Shown: one piece after another, positions 1 to 20,800 of the stretch | Position numbering within the stretch: the stretch's first letter is position 1 | Layout of the letters: each line of letters begins with the position of its first letter | From: Cynocephalus volans | Lineage: Eukaryota > Chordata > Mammalia > Dermoptera > Cynocephalidae | Length of the DNA: 64,000 bases | Assembly: GCF_027409185.1 (NCBI RefSeq) | Contig: NC_084463.1 | Coordinates: forward strand, 72,153,852 to 72,217,851 | Reading direction: 5' to 3' | Notes under the pieces: generated by a model | Told to the model about the DNA's origin: nothing | Seen by the model: the letters and a program-made list of their open reading frames with translations, nothing else | Database searches by the model: none | Made by a program: the position numbers and the translations under genes

Positions 1-214
1 AGAATCAAAGCATCTCTGTAAACAGAGCAAATTTAATGAATTGGTCTGGAAATTTTACCTTTTCTGACACCCAGTGCCCAATCACCTGGTAATTTAAGAG
101 ATATCTAAATAATCCTAAATTCAGCTCCACTGTATTTGGTGTGTTTCCCAGGATGGAGTAGAGTCAAAAGCCATGGTGCTCTCCCAAGAAACATACAATG
201 AAATAATGGAGATA

Positions 215-390
215 GACCTATTACACAATGAATAGACAGTGTGGTGCAATAGAAAAAGTACTAGACTGGAAGTTATGACTATTAATAACTAGCTATGTGA
301 CCCTGGGGAAATAAACTAACCTGTCATCTTGGCCTCAGTTTTATCTTTGGTAAAAATGAAGTAGTTGGACTAGAATCTGTAGATAGCGGG
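215..390 (+). repeat. MIR SINE upstream of MMP7
   Basis: Old tRNA-derived MIR core: agctatgtgaccctgggg and the following T-rich part resemble the MIR consensus. The rest of 1-990 shows no gene. Confidence 0.6.
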
Positions 391-998
391 TCATTATTGC
401 TGTGTGTGGGATAACCATTATGTGTACTGAGAATCAACACAACTCTACCTATATAGATGGGTAGCAGCCTGAGTCAGACTGATTGGAAGAAAACTGGACA
501 GAGTGATTTCCAAGTTGAAGGTCTAGCTTTGGAGAAACGTGTTACTATAGAATGTGAAGCAGGATAGTAGAGCAGATGAACAGTCAAGCCCACGCTTAGA
601 GATTTTTGTTTGGTATTTTTTCATGTAGTTAAAGAGGAATTAGGAGCAGTGTTGACCATTTAAAAAATAAGTAGCCTGATTAAAAGAAGACTTAAAGAAG
701 GTAATTTCACTGTTCCACTGAGGTCCCTGGAGGGTGTAGGGGCGGAGCACAGCTCCAATTGGCAATGTGCTCTTTCTTGACTTTGGTGACTATTACAGTA
801 TTTACTTAATAATTGTTTGATTGTTTGTATGTTTTGTGCACTTTTCCATACATTTCAATTTTTAAAACAAAATCCTTTTAAGATATATGATACAGTAACA
901 TCCTGAGTCATTCTCCCCAAAATTTTTAATTTATTCTGCCAAACAAAGCAAGTTTTCCATTAATTTAATTTATACAGCAGACAGAAAAAAAAAAAATC

Positions 999-1005
999 CT
1001 TTGAA
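999..1005 (+). promoter_or_regulatory. Distal TCF/LEF site of the MMP7 promoter
   Basis: CTTTGAA about 190 bp upstream of the inferred transcription start. The human matrilysin promoter has a TCF site at the same distance that responds to beta-catenin. The role here is inferred from position and sequence. Confidence 0.65.
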
Positions 1006-1023
1006 AGACAAATACATTGTGTG

Positions 1024-1053
1024 CTTCCTGCCAATAAGGACATAATACTTCCT
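1024..1053 (+). promoter_or_regulatory. Two ETS/PEA3-type sites of the MMP7 promoter
   Basis: CTTCCTG at 1024-1030 and CTTCCTC at 1048-1054 carry the TTCC/GGAA core. They lie about 167 and 145 bp before the inferred start, matching the spacing of the two PEA3 sites described in the human promoter. Confidence 0.55.
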
Positions 1054-1081
1054 CATTGTCATTAATGAAAAATAACACACA

Positions 1082-1090
1082 CTTTCAAAG
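1082..1090 (-). promoter_or_regulatory. Proximal TCF/LEF site of the MMP7 promoter
   Basis: CTTTCAAAG reads CTTTGAAAG on the minus strand, about 105 bp before the inferred start. The human gene has an inverted TCF site at the same place. Confidence 0.65.
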
Positions 1091-1125
1091 TTCTGTAGAC
1101 ACTAAAAAGAAAGAAAACACTCCTG

Positions 1126-1132
1126 TGAGTCA
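1126..1132 (+). promoter_or_regulatory. AP-1 site of the MMP7 promoter
   Basis: Perfect TGAGTCA about 65 bp before the inferred start and 37 bp before the TATA box. Most inducible MMP promoters carry AP-1 at this position. Confidence 0.75.
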
Positions 1133-1162
1133 CGTATTTCCACATTCAGGGCTGAGAAGTTA

Positions 1163-1169
1163 TATAAAT
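1163..1169 (+). promoter_or_regulatory. TATA box of MMP7; start near 1193
   Basis: TATAAAT lies 70 bp before the ATG. Transcription is expected about 30 bp downstream, near 1190-1195, giving a 5' UTR of roughly 45-50 nt as in human MMP7. Confidence 0.75.
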
Positions 1170-1238
1170 TTCTCCGGCCCCTAGCAGAAAATGCCAAACC
1201 AACCGTAGAGCTGAGAACAATCATCTCTGCTGGCAGCT

Positions 1239-10767
<9,529 letters not shown>

Positions 10768-10823
10768 AAACTCAGGGAGAACATCCGCTCATTTATCAGA
10801 TTCTACATCATTGTTTCCCAATT

Positions 10824-10842
10824 AATAAATAGAATTAATAAA
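10824..10842 (+). terminator. MMP7 polyadenylation signals
   Basis: Two AATAAA hexamers at 10824-10829 and 10837-10842 lie 57-75 bp after the stop codon, followed by a T-rich stretch. Cleavage is expected near 10855-10870, giving a short 3' UTR. Further AATAAA hexamers at about 10986 and 11004 may be alternatives or repeat-derived. Confidence 0.75.
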
Positions 10843-10869
10843 TACGGTTCTTTTGCTCCATTTAGCATT

Positions 10870-11890
10870 GACTTTATGCTTCCTTGTATTGCAGTTGGTT
10901 TTTGTTTCTCTCTCTTCCTCTGAGGATAAACTCCTTTAGTGCATGACTATGACTCTCCTCAGGCAACTTGCAATTGGTAGATGTCAATAAATGTTATATA
11001 CACAAATAAATAAAATTTTTATTCCACGGTGAAATTATTTATATTTCGGAGCACTGTTTCTGGAGCTAGAAAAGACGTGCTGTATAATGAAATCAAAGAC
11101 TTAGACAGAAAAAAAAAAATCCCACCACATTACTTTGGGGTCCTCAGCTGCATCTCGCCCTGTCATCACATGGGGAAGGAGGGAGCTCAGCCTCTTTATT
11201 ATTCATGAGTGTAGCTCAAAGTTACATTTATACGTCCCTTTATCCTTTTGACCCAAGCTCTCATTGTGAGACTTCTGGGAAGTCCAATTCATCCCACAAA
11301 ATGTCTGTGAATTCCCAAGGACTTACATCCTCCAGCTCCAAGTTTCTAATCCTAATCTCCTAATTTCCCTGCATCTCTCCTGCTACAGCTGCTCTCTGGG
11401 TTCCCTTTCCTCTGCCCCATACCAACCCAGATATTGGTCTCACCCTCTTCTCTTAAACTTTCTCAAAACCAGATTTGCTTCAACAGTAGGATTTTATACT
11501 GCACAAGGGCAATGAAATTGAACAAAACTAAAATAGGATATTATCCCCATCCTACAAATCCTTTACCTACCCCAGCATCAGGAATTGCTCCTGCCACCTA
11601 CTTCGATAGGCTGCAGCCTCCTACCACATCTTTCCCCAATGCTCTGGTCTTGAGACTCCACTTCTGACTTGCCCAGAAACATATTTTCTATGACCTGCAG
11701 CTCAGGCCCTCCACAGAGACTAGCTGATGTGTTTCTCCATGTGAAGCCCTCTTTATGCAGGGCTTAATCCTTTAGCAGGACACAATGCTGACAAAGCCTT
11801 TGCCATTTCAGCCTTTTCTTTCTTAGTATTCCTCCACACTCCCCACACCCCACATGGTTTTCTCTATAAAAGAGGAAAGAACAATTGAAA
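10870..11890. other. Intergenic, nothing recognised
   Basis: After MMP7 there is a short L2-tail-like piece (gtcaataaatg near 10984) and otherwise unique-looking sequence without a credible ORF. Confidence 0.5.
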
Positions 11891-11893
11891 TTT

Positions 11894-12278
11894 ATAGTCT
11901 AAGTCTGTTTTGTGCTGCTACAACAGAATACCACAGACTGGGTAATTTATAAAGAACAGAGCCTTATTTCTTACAGTTCTGGAAGCTGGGAAGTCCAAGG
12001 CTGAGGGGCCCACATCTGGCAAGGGCCTTCTTGCTGCGTCATCCCATGGCAGAAGGCAGAAAGGCAAGAGAGCCCGGGAGAAAGAGAGAGAGAGAGAAAG
12101 GGGGCAGAACTCATTCTTTTACCAGGAACCCATTCCCATGATGACTACATTAATCCATTTATCAGGGCAGAGCACTCATGACTTAATCACCCCTTAAAGA
12201 TCCCACCTCTCAACACTGTTGCATGGGGGATTAAGATTCCAACACACAAACTTGGGGGGACACATTCAAACCACAGCA
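11894..12278 (-). mobile_element. MaLR (MST-type) solo LTR
   Basis: Antisense MST-like LTR: gctgctacaacagaatacca, agactgggtaatttataaag, the GGCAGAAGGCAG block, then cacattcaaaccacagca at its end. Length of about 385 bp fits an MST LTR. Confidence 0.8.
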
Positions 12279-12609
12279 TTTTCTTACTGATATAAATTAT
12301 GCCCCCCATACATGCCCTAAAAAGATGCATTAATTTTTTAAATTTTCACTTAAAGATTTGTTTTTACCCAAAATAGATCAATATCCCAAAACTCGGAACT
12401 ACCACCACAGTCATTAGGAAGCCATCCCAGGAATAGATCAAATGAGAGGAGAATCCACAATACAGGCAAAATATGAAGTATATATGAACTGGAGTTCAAA
12501 GACCGTTTTAAAACTTAAGGGAGTATGTCTATAATGTTAGAATGAAAAGGAAGTTAGAAGTGATTGAATTCAAGTTCGTTATTTTGTAGATTTCCATAAC
12601 ATTCACAAT

Positions 12610-13100
12610 AAGCAAACGTAGTCGTGATTTAAGAACATTTTTGTTTGTTTACCTGTTTGTATTTTGGTTTGGGCAGCAGGAGGCAGCAGCTGAAGTGAGT
12701 ACCTATCGCTCTTACCTGCCCTACGTTTACCTTCACCCTACTTTTGGGGACAGGAAACTGCCTCTTCCCCTTTGTGTACAATCTTCATATGGGACATCAC
12801 TTAGGATGCCACATGCTGCCCGGGCTGAGAGAGGGATATAGGACCCAAGCTTGGCCTATCAGACAATCTCTCTCTCGAAAACCCTGGAGGCTGATTCATC
12901 CTGATTGAGGGCTTCTGGAGACACTGCCTATTTAATCTTGCATCCAGATAGATCCCCTAAAGCTACCCTGGGTTCTGTTCTCTTTGTAGCTTAGGTGTAG
13001 GGATTCTCTTTCAGATATCATAATTGACTGCATTGCTGTCCAATAAATTTTGTCTATCGCTTAAGTTAGCCAGAATCAGTTTATGTCTGTTGTTTGCAAA
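12610..13100 (+). repeat. Possible old LTR-like repeat
   Basis: The end (tgtccaataaattttgtct, then gcttaagttagccagaatca) resembles the 3' end of an old mammalian LTR with its polyadenylation signal. Family and 5' limit not recognised. Confidence 0.3.
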
Positions 13101-13294
13101 TCCCTGGCACAGATGCTTGACTGGATCTCCTATGGTATCTGCACATATGGGCCTCTGTTGTGAATTTCACCACACACTTCAATCTTGACAATGAAATTAA
13201 GCTCTACCTGAGCATAGAAGTAGAATTTTCTTATTCTGATCAAAATAGCATAAAGCTGACTTGTAAATAGAAATTTTTCCTAGTAAATAAGGAC

Positions 13295-13402
13295 GCTTTT
13301 TTAAAATTGTGATAAAATACACCCAACATAAAATTTACCATCTTAATCATTTTAAAGTGTATAATTCAGTATTGTTAATCACATTCACATTGTTGTGCAA
13401 GA
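13295..13402 (-). mobile_element. L1 fragment (antisense)
   Basis: gataaaatacacccaacata, aaatttaccatcttaa and gtataattcagtattg are typical of an old L1 3' end in reverse. Confidence 0.65.
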
Positions 13403-13622
13403 GAAAGGGTTCTTAACCTCGGCACTATCGGCATTTTTGACTGGAGAATTCTTTGTTGGGGGTTAGGGGGAGGGTGCTGTCCTGTGTATGCTTAGCAGTT
13501 ATCTCTGGCCTCTACCCACCAGATGCTAGTAGAACATCCTCGGCTGTGGCAACCAAAAACGTCTTCAGACATTGCCAAATGTTCCCTAAGGGGAAAAATA
13601 GCCCCAGATTGAGAACCACTGA
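13403..13622 (-). mobile_element. MER20-like hAT MITE
   Basis: gggttcttaacctcggcact, ccagatgctagtagaac, cagacattgccaaatg and ttgagaaccactg follow MER20 in order. About 220 bp, as expected for a complete copy. Confidence 0.8.
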
Positions 13623-13802
13623 GCTAAAGAAAATAAATTCTCAATTCATTGCATTAAACTTAGTGTCCCTTTCACATTTTTTTTCACCCAAGACACTACC
13701 ATCCTCTAATCTCGTATCATCATATGGGAAAGGAAAACCAGTAAAAGATTAAATGAGACATTGCCTGTTTCTGAAACTTATTTGAGAAAAGGATTATCAT
13801 AT

Positions 13803-14543
13803 TGAAAGGGACCTTAGCCAGAAAAAAACAACCATCTTTAGGGTAACTAAGACCAAGCAGAACGTTTCAGTCAGCCCTTAGCTTGGGAACTGACAATTAT
13901 CAATTCCTTGAGGTTAACAGAGGAACTGAGAGAGTGCCCGGAGATGAAATCACCCCCTCTCATGCTGATTTACTTCAGAGGTTGTGCACCTACAGGTAAG
14001 GACTGAAACTAAGTTTCTTGTTTTTCTTACCTCTCTATTCAGCTGCAAGTAAGAGATAAAAGAGAGAGGCAAGACAACCTAGCCGGTGGTAAACTTCCCC
14101 TCTTACTTAAAGGAAAACTTCATCCACGTTAATTAGAAATCCAAGTCAGGTATTTTTATGATGTTTGACTAAGGTTATTATCCTCAAGCTCTCCCTAGGA
14201 GATAAGGACTCTGACCCCTAGGTAACATCAAGGACTTGAAGCTGACCACAGACTCTGTGATGCTGAAGTTCCCAATCCATCATGGGACCTTGACATCTGA
14301 CTCAGACTATATGCTACTCCCAGACTCTGCTTTTTTCTTCAGAACGAAGACCCTTCCTCATCTTCCCACCTCTTCCCCTTTATAAACTCCAGAACAGGCA
14401 TCAGAAGGTGGGATGATTTTAGCCTGGTCATCCCCCAGATGCCAGTTATCTGAATAAACCTTCTAATCCTTGCACCAACTTCTAGACTTTCGAGTCATTT
14501 GTTTAATGCAAGAGGGCAACCACAGCCTAGTCTGTTGGTAACA
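13803..14543 (+). mobile_element. Solo LTR, family A, 741 bp
   Basis: TG...CA element flanked by a 4-bp duplication ATAT (13799-13802 and 14544-14547). It has a TATA box in ctttataaact near 14380 and polyadenylation signal AATAAA at about 14453, the U3-R-U5 order of an LTR in the + direction. A second 741-bp copy lies inverted at 41906-42646, about 93 percent identical by eye over a 130-bp section. No internal retroviral sequence adjoins either, so both are solo LTRs. Family name unknown. Confidence 0.85.
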
Positions 14544-14839
14544 ATATTTTGAGGAATAAAACTACTGTATGCCAAAGGCAAGATATTATGTATGGATAGA
14601 AGTTCACACAATCTGTCTGTATTTTGTAAATTACTTTTGCTGTTATTTTTCTAATTGTAAAGTCAATAAACTCCAGTTTAAGAAGGAGATTTGAGCACAT
14701 GAATTTGTCTTCCTTTCCTTCAGAGATTCCATGTAAGTGGTAGTGAGGAAATAAAACAGAATAGAAGAAGAACTGAAGTGGACAAGAGATTTCAGTAAAT
14801 TTTTGGAAGACCTAATACAGACAATAGATATGGCATATG

Positions 14840-15200
14840 TAAAGCTGGGGCTCTGTCCTCTGCCCGTAATCCTGCTGACTGCACCAATTGTGGCACTACT
14901 GCTAATGTCAGCATCCTGCCAACTACACCAATTGTATGGTGCTCAGGCTCTTGTTGTAATCCTGCTCTTGACACCAATTGTCTAGCTACACAACCACACT
15001 AATTGTTGGGCTCTTTTACCTACCAGTAATCCTGTACCAGCTGGGCCAATTGTCCAGCTAAGGCTGGTTCTGGAGCTCACAGACCCCTCAAACCCATTCA
15101 GACTGGGTCACAAACCCTTCACATGCCAGGCTGGGTCCCCAGTCCCCTCACATACCATGCTGGGTCACCAGACCCCTCACATACAGGTCTATGAGCTAGG
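14840..15200. repeat. Imperfect tandem-repeat cluster
   Basis: Five CCAATTGT/CTAATTGT motifs start at 14884, 14928, 14974, 14999 and 15046, several preceded by gtaatcctg. They are followed by about four imperfect 29-bp units of the form agacccctcacatacca-ggctgggtc up to 15190. It may be a minisatellite inside an LTR I cannot name. Confidence 0.6.
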
Positions 15201-15320
15201 TAACTGGCCAAAAGGTCCTTGGAGCCATAGGCTGGAAAGCATGGCAACTCCAGGCAGACACCCGAGGCAGACACCTGCCTGCCTGCTTCACTAAAACTCC
15301 TCTCTACCTCCCTACTTCTC

Positions 15321-15322
<2 letters not shown>

Positions 15323-15369
<47 letters not shown>
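15323..15369. repeat. (TC)n microsatellite
   Basis: About 23 TC units, polypyrimidine on the + strand. Confidence 0.95.
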
Positions 15370-15372
<3 letters not shown>

Positions 15373-15427
15373 GAACACAAGAATAGCAACAAAACTAAAA
15401 AGATACATTGGCACTCATGCACACTAA

Positions 15428-15430
<3 letters not shown>

Positions 15431-15464
<34 letters not shown>
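15431..15464. repeat. (CA)n microsatellite
   Basis: Seventeen CA units, 60 bp downstream of the TC tract. Confidence 0.95.
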
Positions 15465-15466
<2 letters not shown>

Positions 15467-15469
15467 TTG

Positions 15470-15990
15470 CTTACAAAGGATGTGCTAAAACCACACCCAA
15501 CTGGACCCAAGACAAGGGTCCTAACCAAACCATTCTATTTTCCCAACAGCATATGTGCCACAATCTCAGATACGCAAGGAGGCCTGAAGTTAAAATGGGA
15601 AAAAAATTGCCCAACTCCAGAGAGGTTTTGAAATCCCATTTGGAAGGTTTAATGAAGACAAGGTGAAAAAGGAAATCAATGAATTGACTTTATATGTGTA
15701 TATTTATACAAGACAATTAACCTCATCTCATCATCCTCCAGGATGAATGGCAGAGACCCAGATGTTCACTTCCAGGCAGAATATCAAAAGGTTATTTGCT
15801 AAATAAATTTTAAAATATTTTGGGAGAGAATAGGACAGTTAAAGTGGGTTGTGTGCCTCTGAACAAAATATCCATAATTGGTCTTTGAGGTTGGGATCAG
15901 GGAAGACTCCATTCATCTGCTCATCCTAAATTAAATGAACAACATCCACCCATGTACACCAAAACTTTAGTCAGCTTTCTTACTGTCCTA
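15470..15990. other. Intergenic, nothing recognised
   Basis: No credible ORF or repeat that I can name. Confidence 0.4.
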
Positions 15991-16009
15991 CTATTAAAAT
16001 TAAATGAGG

Positions 16010-16378
16010 AATCAAATATGTATGTTCATTGGTCAAATCCTATCACATGCACCAGACATACTGAAGAATATTCTGTGCTCTTTAGCAGCCCTAATGGAAG
16101 GTCATTCAAAGGATAAACTCCCCTCCACTGAGCATGCTCAGCTACCAGGGTTATATAACCTCTCTCTACTGAGCATGCCCAGTCACTGGATTTGCATAAG
16201 CCAGCCCTTTATGATCTCAACTTCCCCATGTTGGTGCTGAAAATAGGTCTAAAAGTAACAGCAATTTTGCTCTAGGGGAGAGCCTAGGGGAGGGAGACCT
16301 TGAAGAGTTGCTTGAAACCCAGGAAGTGTGCCCTGAGATCTGAACCCAAGGAAACTGAGCAATTCCTCTCTCAGTGCC
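16010..16378 (-). mobile_element. Partial LTR, family B (antisense)
   Basis: The reverse complement aligns with the U3 part of the LTRs at 31924 and 53240: shared pieces include gcatgctcag, the ggctggcttatgcaaa block and gcaccaacatgggg. The R-U5 end is not seen, so it is a fragment. Confidence 0.7.
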
Positions 16379-16980
16379 ACTCTACAGCATCACTACATAT
16401 TGGATGTAGGTGTGGGAGGCAAGAGCCACCTTGACACCTGATGGAGAGGACAGAAATCCTGGACTTTGAGATGGATGCAGCACATGGACAGGACTTGGGG
16501 TCATTAGTAGGTGGTGATTGTGCTCTGTTGGTGGGAAGAAAGGTGAGCATGGCTATACGGATGGCCAAAGTAGTGAACTGTGAAGGATCAGTATGTTCTC
16601 TAGTATCCATTCACTCATTCATCTTAATAATAGAACCACCAAGTTTTAGCTAAACACATGGCCAACAGCTACAGAACAGAATTCTTAGCCTTCTAGGTGT
16701 ATTCCTGTGACCAAGTCGAGACCAATGGAACATGGACGTATCTGATGTATGCGATTCCTGGGTCGTCTCCGTAAAAATGAAGCATTTTCCTCTGAACTTT
16801 CTCATTCCCTCTTCCCAACCCCTGGGAAACTACAACTGCTGGAGGGTGGGGGGGAAATGGGATGAAAAGAAATTGGAGACATAGACTGAGAACTAACTGG
16901 GAAAAGCTTAAAATAAATAAGTTGGAATTTTAATTTGCAACCAGGGGTTTCAAAATTCATATACACAGCCTGGTACTTTA

Positions 16981-17313
16981 TGTAGAAAACCCCCCACACT
17001 TGTGTATACCCTATAGAACTAACTTTACTTTCCCTTTATAGCTCATGCTTAATGATTAACTAAGATTGTGTCAAAAGCAGACATCCTGTCTGCCTATCAT
17101 GCCTGATACGTCCCAATACATCTCTCAAAGCATCCTGTCTCATCTGATACATTTACCTTTATAAACCCAGCACTCAGTCGATCAGGGAGGCAGTTGGGAC
17201 TTTGCCCCCTATCTCCCAGTCAATGTCTTCCAAAATAAAAAGCCTTTCCTTGAAGTTCCGTCTGGAGGGTGTGATTGGTAATCCTTCCTGGTGAAGGGGA
17301 ATCCCACAGGACC
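16981..17313 (+). mobile_element. Solo or partial LTR, family C
   Basis: Begins TGTAGAAAACCCCCCACAC, has TATA box in ctttataaaccc near 17160, AATAAA near 17235 and ends at about GGGAATCCCACA. An inverted relative lies at 51970-52278. No clear target-site duplication, so the ends are approximate. Confidence 0.65.
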
Positions 17314-17566
17314 AAACTGCAAACAAATGAAAAATAATAAGGATAATGAAGTAAATATGTTACCTATCTCTGTCCACTCCAAAGTTCTGAGATAATTTCT
17401 TCCTTGCTCTTGGTTAGAAACGTATTATTTCTTTTGCAAAATGATATATAATAGGCAATATATTATTTTTAATGCTCTTGCTTTACAAAATAAACGTGAA
17501 TTTTAATTTTTTTAAATGACACAAATCCATGAAATCCAAAAATCTGAGAACAATTACAGTGAGCTG

Positions 17567-17586
17567 TTGAAGACAGGAAAATCTTT
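17567..17586. repeat. Target-site duplication of the full-length L1 (3' side)
   Basis: TTGAAGACAGGAAAATCTTT, the same 20 bases as at 24283-24302. Its last Ts merge with the element's tail, so the true length is 17-20 bp. Confidence 0.9.
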
Positions 17587-17764
17587 TTTTTTTTTTTTTT
17601 AATTTTATTTTGTCGATATACATTGTGGCTGATTATTGCTCCCCATCACCAAAACCTCCCTCGCTTCTCCCGCCCCCCCTCCCCCACAACAATGTCCTTT
17701 CTGTTTGCTTGTCGTATCAACTTCAAATAATTGTGGTTGTTATATCTTCTTCCTCCTCCCCCGG

Positions 17765-17768
<4 letters not shown>

Positions 17769-17802
<34 letters not shown>

Positions 17803-17809
17803 TGTGTGT

Positions 17810-17845
<36 letters not shown>
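17769..17845. repeat. (GT)n tract in the L1 3' UTR
   Basis: About 38 GT units with two TC interruptions, between the end of ORF2 and the poly(A) tail. The L1 ends at 45193 and 55755 carry the same tract at the same place. Confidence 0.95.
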
Positions 17846-17848
<3 letters not shown>

Positions 17849-17862
17849 TTATATATTAATTT

Positions 17863-20800
17863 TTAGCTCCCACAAATAAGTGAGAACATGTGGTATTTCT
17901 CTTTCTGTGCCTGACTTGTTTCACTTAATATAATTCTCTCGAGGTCCATCCATATTGTTGCAAATGGCAGTATTTCATTCGTTTTTATAGCTGAGTAGTA
18001 TTCCACTGTGTAGATGTACCACATTTTCCATATCCACTCATCTGATGATGGACATTTGGGCTGGTTCCAACTCTTGGCTATTGTAAAGAGTGCTGCAATG
18101 AACATTGGGGAACAGGTATACCTTCGACTTGATGATTTCCATTCCTCTGGGTATATTCCCAACAGTGGGATAGCTGGGTCGTATGGTACATCTATCTGCA
18201 ATTGTTTGAGGAACCTCCATACCATTTTCCATAGAGGCTGCACCATTTTGCAGTCCCACCAACAATGTATGAGAGTTCCTTTTTCTCCGCAACCTCACCA
18301 GCATTTATGGTTCAGAGTCTTTTGGATTTTAGCCATCCTAACTGGGGTTAGATGGTATCTCAATGTGCTTTTGATTTGCATTTCCCGGATGCTGAGTGAT
18401 GTTGAGCATTTTTTCATATGTCTGTTGGCCATTTGTATATCTTCCTTAGAGAAATGCCTACTTAGCTCTTTTGCCCATTTTTTAATTGGGTTGCTTGTTT
18501 TCTTCTTGTAAAGTTGTTTGAGTTCCTTATATATTCTGGATATTAATCCTTTGTCAGATGTATATTTTGCAAATATTTTCTCCCACTCTGTTGGTTGTCT
18601 TTTAACTCTGTTAATTGTTTCTTTTGCTGTGCAGAAGCTTTTTAGTTTGATATAATCCCATTTGTTTATTTTTCCTTTGGTTGCCCGTGCTTTTGGGGTC
18701 ATATTCATGAAGTCTCTGCCCAGTCCTATTTCCTGAAGTGTTTCTCCTATGTTTTCTTTAAGAAGTTTTATTGTTTCAGGGTGTATATTTAAATCCTTAA
18801 TCCATTTTGAGTAGATTTTAGTATATGGTGAAAGGTATGGATCTAGTTTCATTCTCCTGCATAAGGATATCCAGTTATCCCAGCACCATTTGCTGAAGAG
18901 GCAGTCCCTTCCCCAGTGAATAGGCTTGGTGCCTTTGTCAAAGATCAGATGGAAGTAAGTGTGTGGGTTGATTTCTGGGTTCTCTATTCTATTCCATTGG
19001 TCAGTGTGTCTGTTTTAATGCCAGTACCATACTGTTTTGGTTATTATAGCTTTGTAGTATAGCTTAAAGTCAGGTAGTGTTATGCCTCCAGCTTTATTTT
19101 TTTTTGCTCAGCATTGCTTTGGCTATGCGTGGTCTTTTATTGTTCCATATAAATGACTGGATAGTTTTTTCCATTTCTGAGAAAAATGTTTTTGGAATTT
19201 TGATGGGGATTGCATTGAATTTGTATATCACTTTGGGTAGCATGGACATTTTCACTATGTTGATTCTTCCAATCCAAGAGCATGGGATATCTTTCCATCT
19301 TCTTGTATCCTCTCTAATTTCTCTGAGCAGTGGTTTGTAGTTCTCATTATAGAGATTTTTCACCTCCTTGGTTAACTCAATTCCTAAGTATTTTATTTTT
19401 TTGGTGGCTATTGTAAATGGGCAGGCTTTCTTGATTTCTCGTTCTGCATGTTCGCTATTGGAGAAAAGAAATGCTACTGATTTTTGTGTGTTGATTTTGT
19501 ATCCTGCTACTGTGCTGAAATCATTTATCAATTCCAGCAGTTTTTTTGTAGAGGTTTAAGGCTGTTCGAGATATAGGATCATGTCATCTGCAAACAGGGA
19601 CAGTTTGACTTCATCTTTTCCAATCTGGATGCCCTTTATTTCCTTCTCTTCTCTGATTGCTCTGGCTAGTACTTCCAACACTATGTTGAATAGGAGTGGT
19701 GAGAGTGGGCATCCTTGTCTAGTTCCTGTTCTTAAAGGAAAAGCTTTCAGCTTTTCCCCATTCAGGATGATATTGGCAGTGGGTTTGGCATATATGGCTT
19801 TAATTATGTTGAGATATTTTCCCTGTATACCTAACTTATAGAGGGTCTTTGTCATGAATGAGTGCTGAACTTTATCAAATGCTTTTTCAGCATCTATAGA
19901 GATGATCATATGGTCCTTGTGTTTGAGTTTATTAATATGGTGTATCACATTTATTGATTTGCGTATGTTGAACCAACCTTGCATCCCTGGGATGAATCCC
20001 ACTTGGTCATGATGAATAATTTTATGTATGTGTTGCTGTATTCTGTTTGCTAGTAATTTAGTGAGGATTTTTGCATCTATATTCATCAAGGATATCGGCC
20101 TGTAGTTTTCTTTTTTGGTTATATCTTTACCTGGTTTTGGTATCAGGGTGATGTTTGCTTCATAGAATGAGTTTGGGAGATTTGAGTCCGTTTCAATCTT
20201 TTGGAATAGTTTGTAAAGAATCGGTGTCAATTCCTCTTTGAATGTTTGGTAAAATTCTGCTGTGAATCCATCTGGTCCTGGGCTTTTCTTTGTTGGGAGC
20301 CTTCTGATAACAGCTTCAATCTCCTTTATTGTTATTGGTCTGTTCAAATTTTCTACGTCTTCTTGGTTCAGTTTTGGGAGCTTCTGTGTGTCCAGAAATT
20401 TATCCATTTCCTCCAGATTTTCAAATTTGTTGGCGTATAGTTGTTTATAGTAGTCTCGAATGATTCCTTGTATTTCAGATGAATCGGTTGTAATATCGCC
20501 TTTTTCATTTCTAATTTTGTTTATTTGAGTCTTCTCTCTTCTTTTTTTTTGTTAGCCATGCTAATGGTTTGTCAATTTTATTTATCTTTTCAAAAAACCA
20601 ACTTTTTGATTCGTTGATCTTTTGAATTGTTTTTTGGTTTTCAATTGCATTTAGTTCTGCTCTGATCTTAATGATTTCTTTCCGTCTGCTAACTTTAGGT
20701 TTGGATTGTTCTTGTTTTTCTAGTTCTTTAAGGTGAAGTGTTAGGTTGTTCACTTGCCATCTTTCCATTCTTCTGAAGTGAGCATTTAATGCAATAAATT

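Noticed and set aside
14840-15200. CRISPR-like spaced repeats
   Set aside because: Units are degenerate and unevenly spaced, with no cas genes and a mammalian setting.
17563-17886. Glycine/valine-cysteine-rich low-complexity protein frames
   Set aside because: They are translations of the (GT)n tract in the L1 3' UTR.
18014-18511. 165-residue + strand frame, similar frame at 56148
   Set aside because: It is the reverse strand of L1 ORF2; repetition at 56148 is due to the second L1 copy.
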